From: DATFCK01 sp045809745
Lineage (GTDB): Bacteria; Verrucomicrobiota; Verrucomicrobiia; Chthoniobacterales; UBA10450
Length of the DNA stretch: 64,000 nt
Assembly (NCBI GenBank): GCA_045809745.1
Contig: JBJMXE010000004.1
Location: forward strand, 49,850 to 113,849
Reading direction: 5' to 3'
Shown here: positions 53,229-61,593 of the stretch, piece by piece
Layout of the letters: each line of letters starts with the position of its first letter
How positions within the stretch are numbered: the first letter of the stretch is position 1
The notes under the pieces: generated by a model
Seen by the model: the letters and a program-made list of their open reading frames with translations, nothing else
Told to the model about the DNA's origin: nothing
Database searches by the model: none
Program-made: the position numbers and the translations under genes

Positions 53229-53789
53229 CTAGTTAATCTCCGCCAGCTTTTTCAGATCGAGCCGTTTCACCCATTGCTGAAGCTCTTTGGGATCGGCCCC
53301 GGTCAGTTCTACCTGGACGAAGTAGCGCTTACCGACCATCAACCAGAGTGAGCCATGTTTCCGCTCAGTTTCGTAGGCCTCGAATCCAGGGTTGCCTTCG
53401 ACCGTGATCGATTTGCTGTAACCCTCAAGGGTCTCGCTGTTGTAGTTCCACGCCGCCGTCGTCGCACTGGCATATTCAGGATTGGCGGCTGAATCGAGAA
53501 TACTGATCGCAGCTGTCGGCACGTTGTTGCCGGTTCCCTTTTTGTAGTCGCGATGGACATTCGTCAGGGTAAAACCGCCTACCTCGGACGTTGATCCTTC
53601 GGCTTCGTCGGCGGTCCAACCGGCCGGTGGTTCGGGCAGAAGCGAGAGTAGTTTGTGATAATCGACGACCTCTGGCGCGTCCGGCGAGGGCGGTGCCTGA
53701 GCTGGCGCCGGTTGCGACATTAAGAACAGCATGGCGGCTAATACCAGGTAAGCCGTCGCGATTCGTGCCGCTATGGATGTAATGGTCAT
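53229..53789 (-). CDS. Secreted protein of unknown function
   Basis: The 186-residue product has a signal peptide (ATAYLVLAAMLFLMSQPAPAQA), a Pro-rich start and a beta-rich domain (GWTADEAEGSTSEVGGFTL, TAAISILDSAANPEYASA, RYFVQVELTGADPKELQQWV). No catalytic motif is seen. The pattern resembles small exported lipoprotein-like domains of Gram-negative bacteria, but I do not recognise a family. It is separated from thrS by 83 bases on the same strand. Confidence 0.65.
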   Translation of the reverse strand: MTITSIAARIATAYLVLAAMLFLMSQPAPAQAPPSPDAPEVVDYHKLLSLLPEPPAGWTADEAEGSTSEVGGFTLTNVHRDYKKGTGNNVPTAAISILDSAANPEYASATTAAWNYNSETLEGYSKSITVEGNPGFEAYETERKHGSLWLMVGKRYFVQVELTGADPKELQQWVKRLDLKKLAEIN

Positions 53790-53857
53790 GTGCTTGGCCC
53801 CGCAATTCCCTCTGTACTCGATTGACTTTGCCTCAGCGGTTTGTCAAGACGCGATTC

Positions 53858-55315
53858 ATGAGCAGCACCCGCGGACGATTATGGTTGTTGTGGGCCGTTG
53901 GGATAGCCGCCGTCGCCGTGCGCCTGATTGCGATCAACCAGCCGTTCATTGATCCATGGAGTTGGCGCCAAGCCGACGTTGCCGCAATCGCCCGCAACTA
54001 CTCCGAAACGGGCTTCCATTTTGCGTATCCGCAAATCGACTGGAGCGGTGGCGACAAGGGTTACGTTGGCTCTGAATTTCCGATCCTGCCGTTTACGGCA
54101 GCAGTTATCTATCGGATCACAGGCGTTCAGGAATGGGTCGGTCGCAGCCAGGCGGTGTTTTTTTTCGCACTCTCCATCCCGTTTTTCATCGCGCTGGTGG
54201 CGGAGATATTTGGGGAGGCGGCGAGCGTGTGGGCGCTTCTGTTCTATGCCTTCGCGCCATTGGCCTTGATGGCGAGCCGCTGTTTTATGCCGGATATACC
54301 GTCTCTTAGTCTGTCGATTGTCGGTCTGTACTGTTTTCGATCGTGGATTACTGAGCCGCGGCCTCGCATGTTCATCGTCGCGGCGCTCAGTACATCGCTT
54401 GCGATTTTGATCAAATTACCGACCGCCATAATCGGCCTACCGCTGGCCTGCGTTGCTTTGGAAAACTTCGGACTGTCGGTTTTGCGTCGGCCGTCCATCT
54501 GGCTTTTTGCAGTAATCGCTCTCGTTCCGGCATTGTTCTGGTACTTCCATGCCTGGCATATCAGCAGGGAATTCCCTCCCCATCATTTCTTTGGCGACGG
54601 CGGAATTCGACTCATGTCATTGAAGTGGTATCTCGATATCGTTCTGCGAATTCTGCAGTCCAGTCTGACCTGGGCGCCTTGTTTGCTCGCTTTGGTCGGG
54701 CTGTCGTTAGGCCGACGGGCGCCGAGCAAACTTTTCCATTGGTGGCTGGCGGCGTTCATCCTGTTCTTGGTCGTAGCCGGTTATGGTAATCGCCACCCGT
54801 GGTATCAATTACCGCTTGTTCCCTTGGTCGCGGCATTCGCCGGGCACGCCATGAACCGGATCTTATCTCCGATTCACTCCGGCGCGGCGAGCCCGGCAAT
54901 TGTCGGAGTGGTTATGCTGATTTTCGCAGAGCAGACTCTTTTCGCGACGCTCCGCCTGTTTCGTCCGGCGGCAGCTGATCTGCGCGACCTCGGTTCGGCG
55001 CTGAAGCAGCGCACACCACCCGGATCACTGGTTGTGATCGCCGATTACGGCGATCCCACCGGTTTATATTATGCGCATCGCAAGGGATGGCATTTCAGCG
55101 AAAAGGAAGACATCTACAATGGTCACCCGCCGACCGACGACGCGGCTATCGCGGACCTTGAGCACTTACGGCAACAAGGTGCGACTCACATAGCGTTCTA
55201 CTCCGGCACGCGCTGGTGGCTGGATTACTACAAAGCATTCGCCGATCACCTGCGCCGGAGCTCGGTGCCGGTGGAGAGCAACGGCGCTTACGAAATTTTC
55301 CAGCTCGGACGCTGA
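53858..55315 (+). CDS. Glycosyltransferase family 39 (ArnT/PMT-like) membrane protein
   Basis: The product has 485 residues from ATG 53858 (a TTG at 53822 is also open) and about ten helices. The first outer loop has PWSWRQADVAAIARNYSE, where the acidic residue follows a Trp-Arg pair as in GT39/PMT_2 proteins. KGYVGSEFPILPFTAAVIYR comes next. The soluble C-terminal part (VVIADYGDPTGLYYAHRKGWHF) fits the periplasmic domain of these enzymes. It probably attaches a sugar from a polyprenyl carrier. Confidence 0.78.
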   Translation: MSSTRGRLWLLWAVGIAAVAVRLIAINQPFIDPWSWRQADVAAIARNYSETGFHFAYPQIDWSGGDKGYVGSEFPILPFTAAVIYRITGVQEWVGRSQAVFFFALSIPFFIALVAEIFGEAASVWALLFYAFAPLALMASRCFMPDIPSLSLSIVGLYCFRSWITEPRPRMFIVAALSTSLAILIKLPTAIIGLPLACVALENFGLSVLRRPSIWLFAVIALVPALFWYFHAWHISREFPPHHFFGDGGIRLMSLKWYLDIVLRILQSSLTWAPCLLALVGLSLGRRAPSKLFHWWLAAFILFLVVAGYGNRHPWYQLPLVPLVAAFAGHAMNRILSPIHSGAASPAIVGVVMLIFAEQTLFATLRLFRPAAADLRDLGSALKQRTPPGSLVVIADYGDPTGLYYAHRKGWHFSEKEDIYNGHPPTDDAAIADLEHLRQQGATHIAFYSGTRWWLDYYKAFADHLRRSSVPVESNGAYEIFQLGR

Positions 55316-55392
55316 TCGCTTGCGCAATCGAGCTCGCGAACTTGTAGCAAAGAAGATGCGGCCGAAGACCGGTTGAGCCATGTTTGCGCTCG

Positions 55393-55896
55393 ATGAAAAA
55401 ACCGGAGCACCCATTCCGCATTCGAGCGGCGAGTCCCGCTGATGTGCCGCTGATCTTACAGTTGATTCGGGACCTGGCCACTTATGAACGCGCCCCTAAC
55501 GATGTCGTTGCTACGGAGGAAGGCTTGCTGGAGGTTTTTTTCGGTAAGAAGCCGTCTGCGGAGGTTCGACTGGCGTTCGAGGGGGAGACGGCAGTCGGAT
55601 TCGCCGTCTTTTTTCATAACTTCTCGACCTGGCTGGGCCGGCCCGGGCTGTACCTGGAAGACTTGTTCGTGAAGCCGGAACACCGGGCCAAAGGATATGG
55701 AAAGGCGCTGTTGATCGATCTCGCCAAAATCGCGCGCGAACGCGGCTGTGGCCGAATGGAATGGGCTGTTCTCGATTGGAACGAACCAGCGATTCAATTT
55801 TACCGGAAACTGGGAGCCAAGCCCATGCATGAATGGACAGTGTTCCGATTAACGCCCGAGGAAATTGGCTGCCTGGCCGATGCGTCGCTGGCCTAA
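55393..55896 (+). CDS. GNAT family N-acetyltransferase (SSAT-like)
   Basis: From ATG 55393 the product has 167 residues. The acetyl-CoA motif A reads DLFVKPEHRAKGYGKALL. The following RMEWAVLDWNEPAIQFYRKLGA is characteristic of the diamine/thialysine acetyltransferase branch. The substrate could be a polyamine or an amino acid. It is followed by the GH15 gene after 23 bases, on the same strand. Confidence 0.9.
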   Translation: MKKPEHPFRIRAASPADVPLILQLIRDLATYERAPNDVVATEEGLLEVFFGKKPSAEVRLAFEGETAVGFAVFFHNFSTWLGRPGLYLEDLFVKPEHRAKGYGKALLIDLAKIARERGCGRMEWAVLDWNEPAIQFYRKLGAKPMHEWTVFRLTPEEIGCLADASLA

Positions 55897-55919
55897 CCGT
55901 CCGCACTCCTAAACTTCAG

Positions 55920-57740
55920 ATGGCTAAGATCGAGGATTACGGTTTTCTCAGCGACACGCAAAGTGCTGCGCTTGTCAGTCGCGAAGGCTCAATCGACTGG
56001 CTTTGCCTGCCACGGTTTGATTCCGGGGCGTGTTTCGCCTCTCTGTTAGGCGCACCGGAGAATGGCCGGTGGCTGTTCACGGCAAAGCATGGTGTCGAAA
56101 GATTCTCCCGTAGATACCGCGGAGATACGCTGATTCTTGAGACGGAATTTCAGACCAAAACGGGCACCGTTCGTCTGATCGATTTCATGCCGCCCCGCGG
56201 AAAGAATCCTGACGTGGTTCGGATCGTCGAGGGGGTGCGCGGTGAGGTGGCGATCGAGATGGAACTGATCATTCGATTCGATTACGGGAGCATCGTTCCA
56301 TGGGTGCGAAAAGCAGACAACGGACTGGAGGCAATCGCCGGTCCGGACGCGTTGATTCTGCGCACGCCTGTCGCTACTCACGGCCGGGATCTCACCACCA
56401 TCGCAGAATTCTCCGTCAAGGAACGCGAACGGATCCCTTTTGTGCTGACATGGTTTGCATCGTACGAGTCGCCGCCGCGAGAGATAAATCCGGAACACGC
56501 GTTGCGCGATACCGAAGAGTATTGGAATGAATGGGCCAACCGCTGCCACCGCAAGACGCCCTGGGACGATGCCGTGGTGCGCTCGCTGGTGACGCTGAAA
56601 GGTCTCACCTACGCGCCTACCGGTGGAATTGTTGCCGCGGCAACGACCTCGTTGCCCGAGCGGATCGGCAGCGTTCGGAACTGGGATTATCGCTACTGCT
56701 GGCTACGCGACGCCACCTTCACGCTGTTGTCGCTGATCGAAGCCGGCTATGCGGACGAAGCGAAAGCGTGGCGAGACTGGCTGCTGCGGGCCATCGCAGG
56801 CAGTCCGTCGCAAATGCAAATCATGTACGGCGTTCGCGGCGAACGACGGCTTTCCGAGTTCGAGCTTCCATGGCTCAGCGGATATGAAAACTCGAAGCCT
56901 GTCCGGGTTGGGAATGCGGCCTCTACCCAGTTCCAGTTGGACGTCTACGGAGAGGTCATGGCTGCGATGTATCATGCCCATCGGGTGGGGTTGGAGAATC
57001 GGGAGACCGAATGGAATCTGCAGGTGCAGTTGATGCACTTCCTCGAATCAAATTGGCAAAAGCCGGATGAAGGGATCTGGGAAGTGCGCGGCGGTCCAAA
57101 ACATTTCACGCATTCGAAAATGATGGCCTGGGTTGCGTTCGACCGGGCGGTGAAGCTCGTCGAAGACTGCAATTGCGCGGCTGGCGAGAACCTGAAGCGC
57201 TGGAAAACGATCCGCGACGAAATACACGCTGAAGTGTGTCAGCGCGGCTACAACACCAGGAAAAAAGCGTTCACCCAGTTTTACGGAGGCGATGCCCTGG
57301 ACGCAGCTCTGCTGATGATGCCGATCGTTCGTTTTCTACCGCCTAACGATGAACGGGTGCGAAGCACGGTGGCTGCGATTGAGCGCGAGCTGATGCACGA
57401 TGGTTTCGTTCTGAGATACCTGCCGCAAAAGGAGAACGTCGATGGTTTACCGGGAGACGAGGGTGTATTTCTCCCTTGTTCATTCTGGTTGGCAGATTGC
57501 TACAGCTTAATGGGCCGGGAAAATGAAGCGCGGCAGCTGTTTGAAAGATTGTTGTCCCTTCGGAACGACCTTGGGCTTCTGGCGGAGGAATACGATTGTT
57601 CTAGCAAACGTCTGCTTGGCAATTTTCCCCAGGCCTTTTCGCACGTCGCGCTGGTGAATACCGCGCGGGTTCTGTCGGGCGAAGGCGGGGCTTTCGCGCA
57701 TCAGCAGAACAACTCCGCTAGCCGGGCATCTCGCCCTTAA
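55920..57740 (+). CDS. Glycoside hydrolase family 15 protein
   Basis: From ATG 55920 the product has 606 residues and matches the GH15 branch related to trehalase and glucoamylase: IEDYGFLSDTQSAALVSREG, IDWLCLPRFDSGACFASLLG and the core RNWDYRYCWLRDATFTLLSL. Near the end are GDEGVFLPCSFWLADCYSL and NFPQAFSHVALVNTA. The (alpha/alpha)6 barrel enzymes of this branch cleave alpha-glucosides. It lacks a signal peptide, so it probably works on internal glycogen or trehalose. Confidence 0.92.
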   Translation: MAKIEDYGFLSDTQSAALVSREGSIDWLCLPRFDSGACFASLLGAPENGRWLFTAKHGVERFSRRYRGDTLILETEFQTKTGTVRLIDFMPPRGKNPDVVRIVEGVRGEVAIEMELIIRFDYGSIVPWVRKADNGLEAIAGPDALILRTPVATHGRDLTTIAEFSVKERERIPFVLTWFASYESPPREINPEHALRDTEEYWNEWANRCHRKTPWDDAVVRSLVTLKGLTYAPTGGIVAAATTSLPERIGSVRNWDYRYCWLRDATFTLLSLIEAGYADEAKAWRDWLLRAIAGSPSQMQIMYGVRGERRLSEFELPWLSGYENSKPVRVGNAASTQFQLDVYGEVMAAMYHAHRVGLENRETEWNLQVQLMHFLESNWQKPDEGIWEVRGGPKHFTHSKMMAWVAFDRAVKLVEDCNCAAGENLKRWKTIRDEIHAEVCQRGYNTRKKAFTQFYGGDALDAALLMMPIVRFLPPNDERVRSTVAAIERELMHDGFVLRYLPQKENVDGLPGDEGVFLPCSFWLADCYSLMGRENEARQLFERLLSLRNDLGLLAEEYDCSSKRLLGNFPQAFSHVALVNTARVLSGEGGAFAHQQNNSASRASRP

Positions 57741-58699
57741 CCAACGCGCGCCTCGCTGGACGATACCAACCGGCGCACCAGGTCTTCGATGGTGACGATG
57801 CCGCGCAGCTTCTGCTGCCGATCTCGCACGGCGGCGACACCGAGGCGTGCTGCTCGAAGCCGCTGCACAACGCGGTAGGCCGGCTCGTCCTCTTCGCTGA
57901 GGACAATACGTCGCATGTAATAGTTGAGTGGCCTCCGTCCGTTTGTCTCTAGCAACACATCCAGAACATTAACCAATCCCTGCGGCTCGCCGATCGACGA
58001 AATCACCGGGAGCCGGTCAACTCCGGAATTTGCGCTGACCGATAGAACTTCGGAAAGCGGCGTGTCGGGTTGAATAGCAACAACCTGGGGCAGGGGAATC
58101 ATTACGTCTTTCGCGCGCACACCTCCGAAATCCACCACGTTGTGAATCATCGCGCGCTCCGTCGCGCTGATTGAGCCTTCACGCTCGCTCTGCGCGGTGA
58201 TTTGCTTCAGCTCTTCGCGGGCCGCGAACAAGCGAACCGTCGCGGCTTTTCCCGGCCACAGCCACCGGCGCATTTGTCCGCCCAGTTCCAGAATGGGCCA
58301 GAGCAACCACGACACCAGTTCGAGGACGCCGGCGAGGCGCGCCAGCGCGCGAAACGGAAATCGCCGGAACAGCGATTTCGGAAGGACACTTAATAGAAAC
58401 ACATAAACCGGGAGTGCCGTCACCAGTGCGATTGCGTAGCCGGGATACCCAAACGCTCTGACCAGCTGACGAGTCAACAGCAACAGGCCAACGATGTCGG
58501 CGGCATTCGTCACCAGTAAAACCGTGACCAGCAGACGTTCCGGTCGCTTCAGCAAACGGTCGAGTCTGATCGCCGGTCGTATCCGTCGCTTGACGTTTCT
58601 TCGCAGCCTAACAGGATCAATGGCGAGGAGACCGCTCTCGATTCCGTTAAAGAAAAACGAGATGATCCAGCAGGCGATTATGATGAAGGCAATGGTCAC
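57737..58699 (-). CDS. CNNM/CBS-domain membrane protein (short form)
   Basis: The 320-residue product has N-terminal DUF21-like membrane segments (FNGIESGLLAIDPVRLRR, LLVTVLLVTNAADIVGL) and then a CBS pair (DVMIPLPQVVAIQPDTPL, RLRAARLGVAAVRDRQQ). It lacks the C-terminal CorC/HlyC domain. Its start overlaps the stop of the longer paralogue at 58696 by 4 bases (ATGA), so the two are coupled and probably act together in divalent-metal handling. Confidence 0.85.
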   Translation of the reverse strand: MTIAFIIIACWIISFFFNGIESGLLAIDPVRLRRNVKRRIRPAIRLDRLLKRPERLLVTVLLVTNAADIVGLLLLTRQLVRAFGYPGYAIALVTALPVYVFLLSVLPKSLFRRFPFRALARLAGVLELVSWLLWPILELGGQMRRWLWPGKAATVRLFAAREELKQITAQSEREGSISATERAMIHNVVDFGGVRAKDVMIPLPQVVAIQPDTPLSEVLSVSANSGVDRLPVISSIGEPQGLVNVLDVLLETNGRRPLNYYMRRIVLSEEDEPAYRVVQRLRAARLGVAAVRDRQQKLRGIVTIEDLVRRLVSSSEARVG

Positions 58700-59985
58700 G
58701 ATCGTTCCCCGTTGCCAAACCCAGTATCGCTATCGTCGCTCGTCGTCGTCTTTTGCAACAGCATCTCTTCAATGCGTTTCCTTCCGGCGCGGCGGATGGT
58801 GATTGCCAGGCGTGGCAGATCGAGCTGGGTTCCGGTTTGCGGCAGGTAGCCGAGGCGGTTGAACACAAACCCGCCAATCGTATCGATTCCATCGGCCTCG
58901 AGCTCGAAGCCCAGGTGTTCACTGACATCGTCGAGGCGGGCATTGCCGCTAACCAGAAACTTACCGTTATCGAGTGGCTCGATGTAGAGATCGGCATCTC
59001 CGCGGGGCAGTGCGTCTCCAAGTATCTCTTCTACGATATCCGAAAGCGTGATGATGCCTTCCGTGCCGCCAAACTCATCGACCACCACGGCAAGTCCCTG
59101 CGCATGGGTCAGGAATAGCTTCAACAAATCCAGCGCCCGCATCGTCTCCGGAACGAACGATGGAAGAATCAGGCGCTCGGTGTAATGATCCGATGGATCG
59201 AGGAGGAATGTTTTTACGTCGATAATTCCAAGGACCTGGTCGGGGGTATCGATGTAAACAGGAACGCGGCGGTGGCGTTGGTCTTTGATTTGCGCAATCG
59301 CTTCCTCGTTCGTTAGATTGTCGGGTAACGCAAACGTATCGACGCGAGGGGTCATGCAATCTTTCGCCGTTTTGTCCCCTAATTTGATGATCTCCTGGAT
59401 CATCTCCGATTCAGCCTCGTGCAGTTCGCCTTCCTCTTCGCCAATTTCCAGAAGCGCCTCCAGCTCTTCGTCGCTCAGGCGAGGACGGGTCCGCAGTTGT
59501 GAAGGCGTGAGAAGATCCACCGTTCGCGCACTGATCTTTTCCAACGTATCGCCTACCCGATTGAGCACCGGCAGCGACATTTGCAGCGCGAAAGTTCCCA
59601 CCGCCGATAACCGGTAGGGCGCAGAGAGCGCCAGGAGCTTGGGCAGCAGATCGCAAACGATGACGATGACGGCGAAGATTCCGACCGCGACCACCCATTG
59701 TGGCAGATTCCGGCTCCACGGACCTTCCCAGATCAGCACCAGGCAAAGGATTACCAGCGGAGTGTTGACCAGCGCATCGCCTAACAACAGTAGATTGAGA
59801 ACCCGGCGGGGGTTCTCCCGAAATACCTGAATGAATTGAGTCAGGCTGCGATGATTTTGCTCAAGCCGCCGCAGTTGATGTGGTTTAAGCGTGAACAGGG
59901 CCGCCTCCAGTCCCGAAAAGAGCGCGGAGACGAAGACCAGAACGGCGATGACGACCAGGAGGACGACCAGAGTCGCGACCGTCAT
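58696..59985 (-). CDS. CNNM/CBS/CorC hemolysin-family membrane protein
   Basis: From ATG 59985 the product has 429 residues. Four membrane segments of the DUF21/CNNM domain are followed by two CBS motifs (DCMTPRVDTFALPDNLTNEEA, DQRHRRVPVYIDTPDQVLGIIDV). The C-terminal transporter-associated CorC_HlyC domain reads LAVVVDEFGGTEGIITLSDI. It is probably an ion-exchange or magnesium/cobalt efflux protein. It is paired with the shorter paralogue downstream. Confidence 0.9.
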   Translation of the reverse strand: MTVATLVVLLVVIAVLVFVSALFSGLEAALFTLKPHQLRRLEQNHRSLTQFIQVFRENPRRVLNLLLLGDALVNTPLVILCLVLIWEGPWSRNLPQWVVAVGIFAVIVIVCDLLPKLLALSAPYRLSAVGTFALQMSLPVLNRVGDTLEKISARTVDLLTPSQLRTRPRLSDEELEALLEIGEEEGELHEAESEMIQEIIKLGDKTAKDCMTPRVDTFALPDNLTNEEAIAQIKDQRHRRVPVYIDTPDQVLGIIDVKTFLLDPSDHYTERLILPSFVPETMRALDLLKLFLTHAQGLAVVVDEFGGTEGIITLSDIVEEILGDALPRGDADLYIEPLDNGKFLVSGNARLDDVSEHLGFELEADGIDTIGGFVFNRLGYLPQTGTQLDLPRLAITIRRAGRKRIEEMLLQKTTTSDDSDTGFGNGERS

Positions 59986-60078
59986 TCGTTCGCGCGGCTG
60001 CCTGCCTGCAACCGCTTGTCCTCCGTGCAACCTGCTGGTTTGCTCATCATCCGAGCCGGCACAACATTAAAACCCTTC

Positions 60079-60567
60079 ATGGACAAAGGCGAGAGGATTT
60101 CGCGATTCGTCAGCGACCTGGTTGGGGGGAATGCAGATCCGGCAACGGGCCCGGTAGTGGATCATCCATTTTATCGCGCCTACTTCCGGTGCTGGAACGA
60201 ACAACAATATTATGAAGCTCACGATGTCCTGGAGCAGGTCTGGTTAAAGAAGGATTCAGCTGACGACAACTTCTTCAAGGGCTTGATCCAGGCCGCAGGT
60301 GCTTTTGTCCACTTGAAGAAGAATTTCGAGCATCCACAACATCCCAAACACGCCAGGCGATTGCGACCGGCAGTGCGCCTGTTTCAATTGGCGGAGAAAA
60401 ATCTGGTCAGCTTCGGGCCGCGCCATCATGGCCTCGATGTGTCAGGCCTTCTGGGGGTTTTGAAAACTTACCGCGAGGCGGTGATTCGATCGGAATTCCA
60501 AACCAATCCGTGGACTCCAGCGACGGCCCCGCAATTGACGCTGGCGCAGACTGGTAGCGGCGACTGA
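60079..60567 (+). CDS. DUF309 protein
   Basis: From ATG 60079 the product has 162 residues. The DUF309 hallmark is HPFYRAYFRCWNEQQYYEAHDVLEQVWLK near residue 40, followed by FFKGLIQAAGAFVHLKK. The family is helical and its role is unknown. The last residues (TGSGD) are encoded by a palindromic repeat at 60553-60578, so the repeat supplied the stop codon and the C-terminus. Confidence 0.88.
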   Translation: MDKGERISRFVSDLVGGNADPATGPVVDHPFYRAYFRCWNEQQYYEAHDVLEQVWLKKDSADDNFFKGLIQAAGAFVHLKKNFEHPQHPKHARRLRPAVRLFQLAEKNLVSFGPRHHGLDVSGLLGVLKTYREAVIRSEFQTNPWTPATAPQLTLAQTGSGD

Positions 60568-60578
60568 CCTCAGTCGCC
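60553..60578. repeat. GGTAGCGGCGACTGACC...GTCGCC palindrome overlapping a gene end
   Basis: The repeat GGTAGCGGCGACTGACCTCA-GTCGCC starts 15 bases inside the DUF309 gene and contains its TGA. It belongs to the family at 6585 and 47848. Confidence 0.75.
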
Positions 60579-60603
60579 ATCCCTTCCTATCTGCCGTTGG
60601 AGG

Positions 60604-61341
60604 TTACCGCGTAAAGATCAGCTTACAGCCGGCAATCAGAAGCACTGTTGCCAGCAAGATGGCGATGGTCCGCACTGGAAACCGGCGACTGCCGAGATAA
60701 GACCCAGTTGCGCCGCCGGCGATTGCAGCCGCAGAGAGACTAAAGGCGAGTGTCGGCACTGATTGCCGTGAAGATATAAATCCGGTTAGGCCGGCTATCG
60801 AATTGACCAGGATAAACAATGCCGAAACGGCCGAGGCCTGTTTCGTCCGCGCCCAATTACAAAATAACAGCAGCGGTGTTAAAAAAATGCCGCCGCCGGT
60901 CCCGGTAAGTCCGGAAAGAAATCCGAGTGCCGCGCCGATTCCGACAGCGGCTGGTGCCGGTGGCGGTGAAACATCGACTGGATCACGCTTGCGGAAGAAC
61001 AAACGAGTGGCTGAAAACAGCAGCACCAGGCCAATCACGATGCGCAGTATTGCCGCGGGTAATCGCACATATCCACCGAAATAGGCTGCTGGAATGGAGA
61101 GCAGCGCGAACGGCCAAAAGAGTTTCCATGAAAAATGCCCGGCTCGCCAGAAATGGAACGAGCCGATGATCGCTACCAGAATGTTCAGAACGAGCGCAGT
61201 TGGGCGAATCACCGGCGCGGCGATACCGAACAGGGCCATCACCGCGATGTAACCGGATGCGCCGGCATGGCCTACCGACGAATAGAGCAACGCGATGACA
61301 CCGACGGCTGCGAAAAGAAGAAGAAAATGCGGTGTATCCAT
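60604..61341 (-). CDS. TSUP-family (TauE/SafE) transporter
   Basis: The 245-residue product has about eight helices. The family motif appears as GAALGFLSGLTGTGGGIFLTP (residues about 135-155) and in the first half as VGHAGASGYIAVMALFG. Members transport sulfur-containing anions such as sulfite or sulfoacetate. The specific substrate is unknown here. Confidence 0.88.
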   Translation of the reverse strand: MDTPHFLLLFAAVGVIALLYSSVGHAGASGYIAVMALFGIAAPVIRPTALVLNILVAIIGSFHFWRAGHFSWKLFWPFALLSIPAAYFGGYVRLPAAILRIVIGLVLLFSATRLFFRKRDPVDVSPPPAPAAVGIGAALGFLSGLTGTGGGIFLTPLLLFCNWARTKQASAVSALFILVNSIAGLTGFISSRQSVPTLAFSLSAAAIAGGATGSYLGSRRFPVRTIAILLATVLLIAGCKLIFTR

Positions 61342-61431
61342 CAGCCAGCGATGATTGTTGTGCGAAAAAAAAGGAAATCGAAAGATCAGCTATTTTGGCC
61401 GCTGGTTGGCCTGTTCTTGAGGCATTCCTCT

Positions 61432-61527
61432 ATTTCATTTCGAGGCAGTCGAGGAACCTTTCCCTTTCTTCCTCGCTGCGCTCGCTACGAGAGATGTCTT
61501 CCGGCGGCTGCCGGACTCGACATGACA
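61432..61527. repeat. TTTCATTTCGAGGCAGTCGAGG-type element
   Basis: This diverged member of the TGTCATCC element family has the ends TTTCATTTCGAGG and GACTCGACATGACAG and an internal CGCTGCGCTCGCTACGAGAG. It lies between the TSUP gene and the YyaL-type gene. Confidence 0.55.
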
Positions 61528-61593
61528 GATCTTGGTAGTTCCATGGTCACCTGGCCTCTGTAGTCTGCCAATCGATCTGTGCCTAAATCAAAC

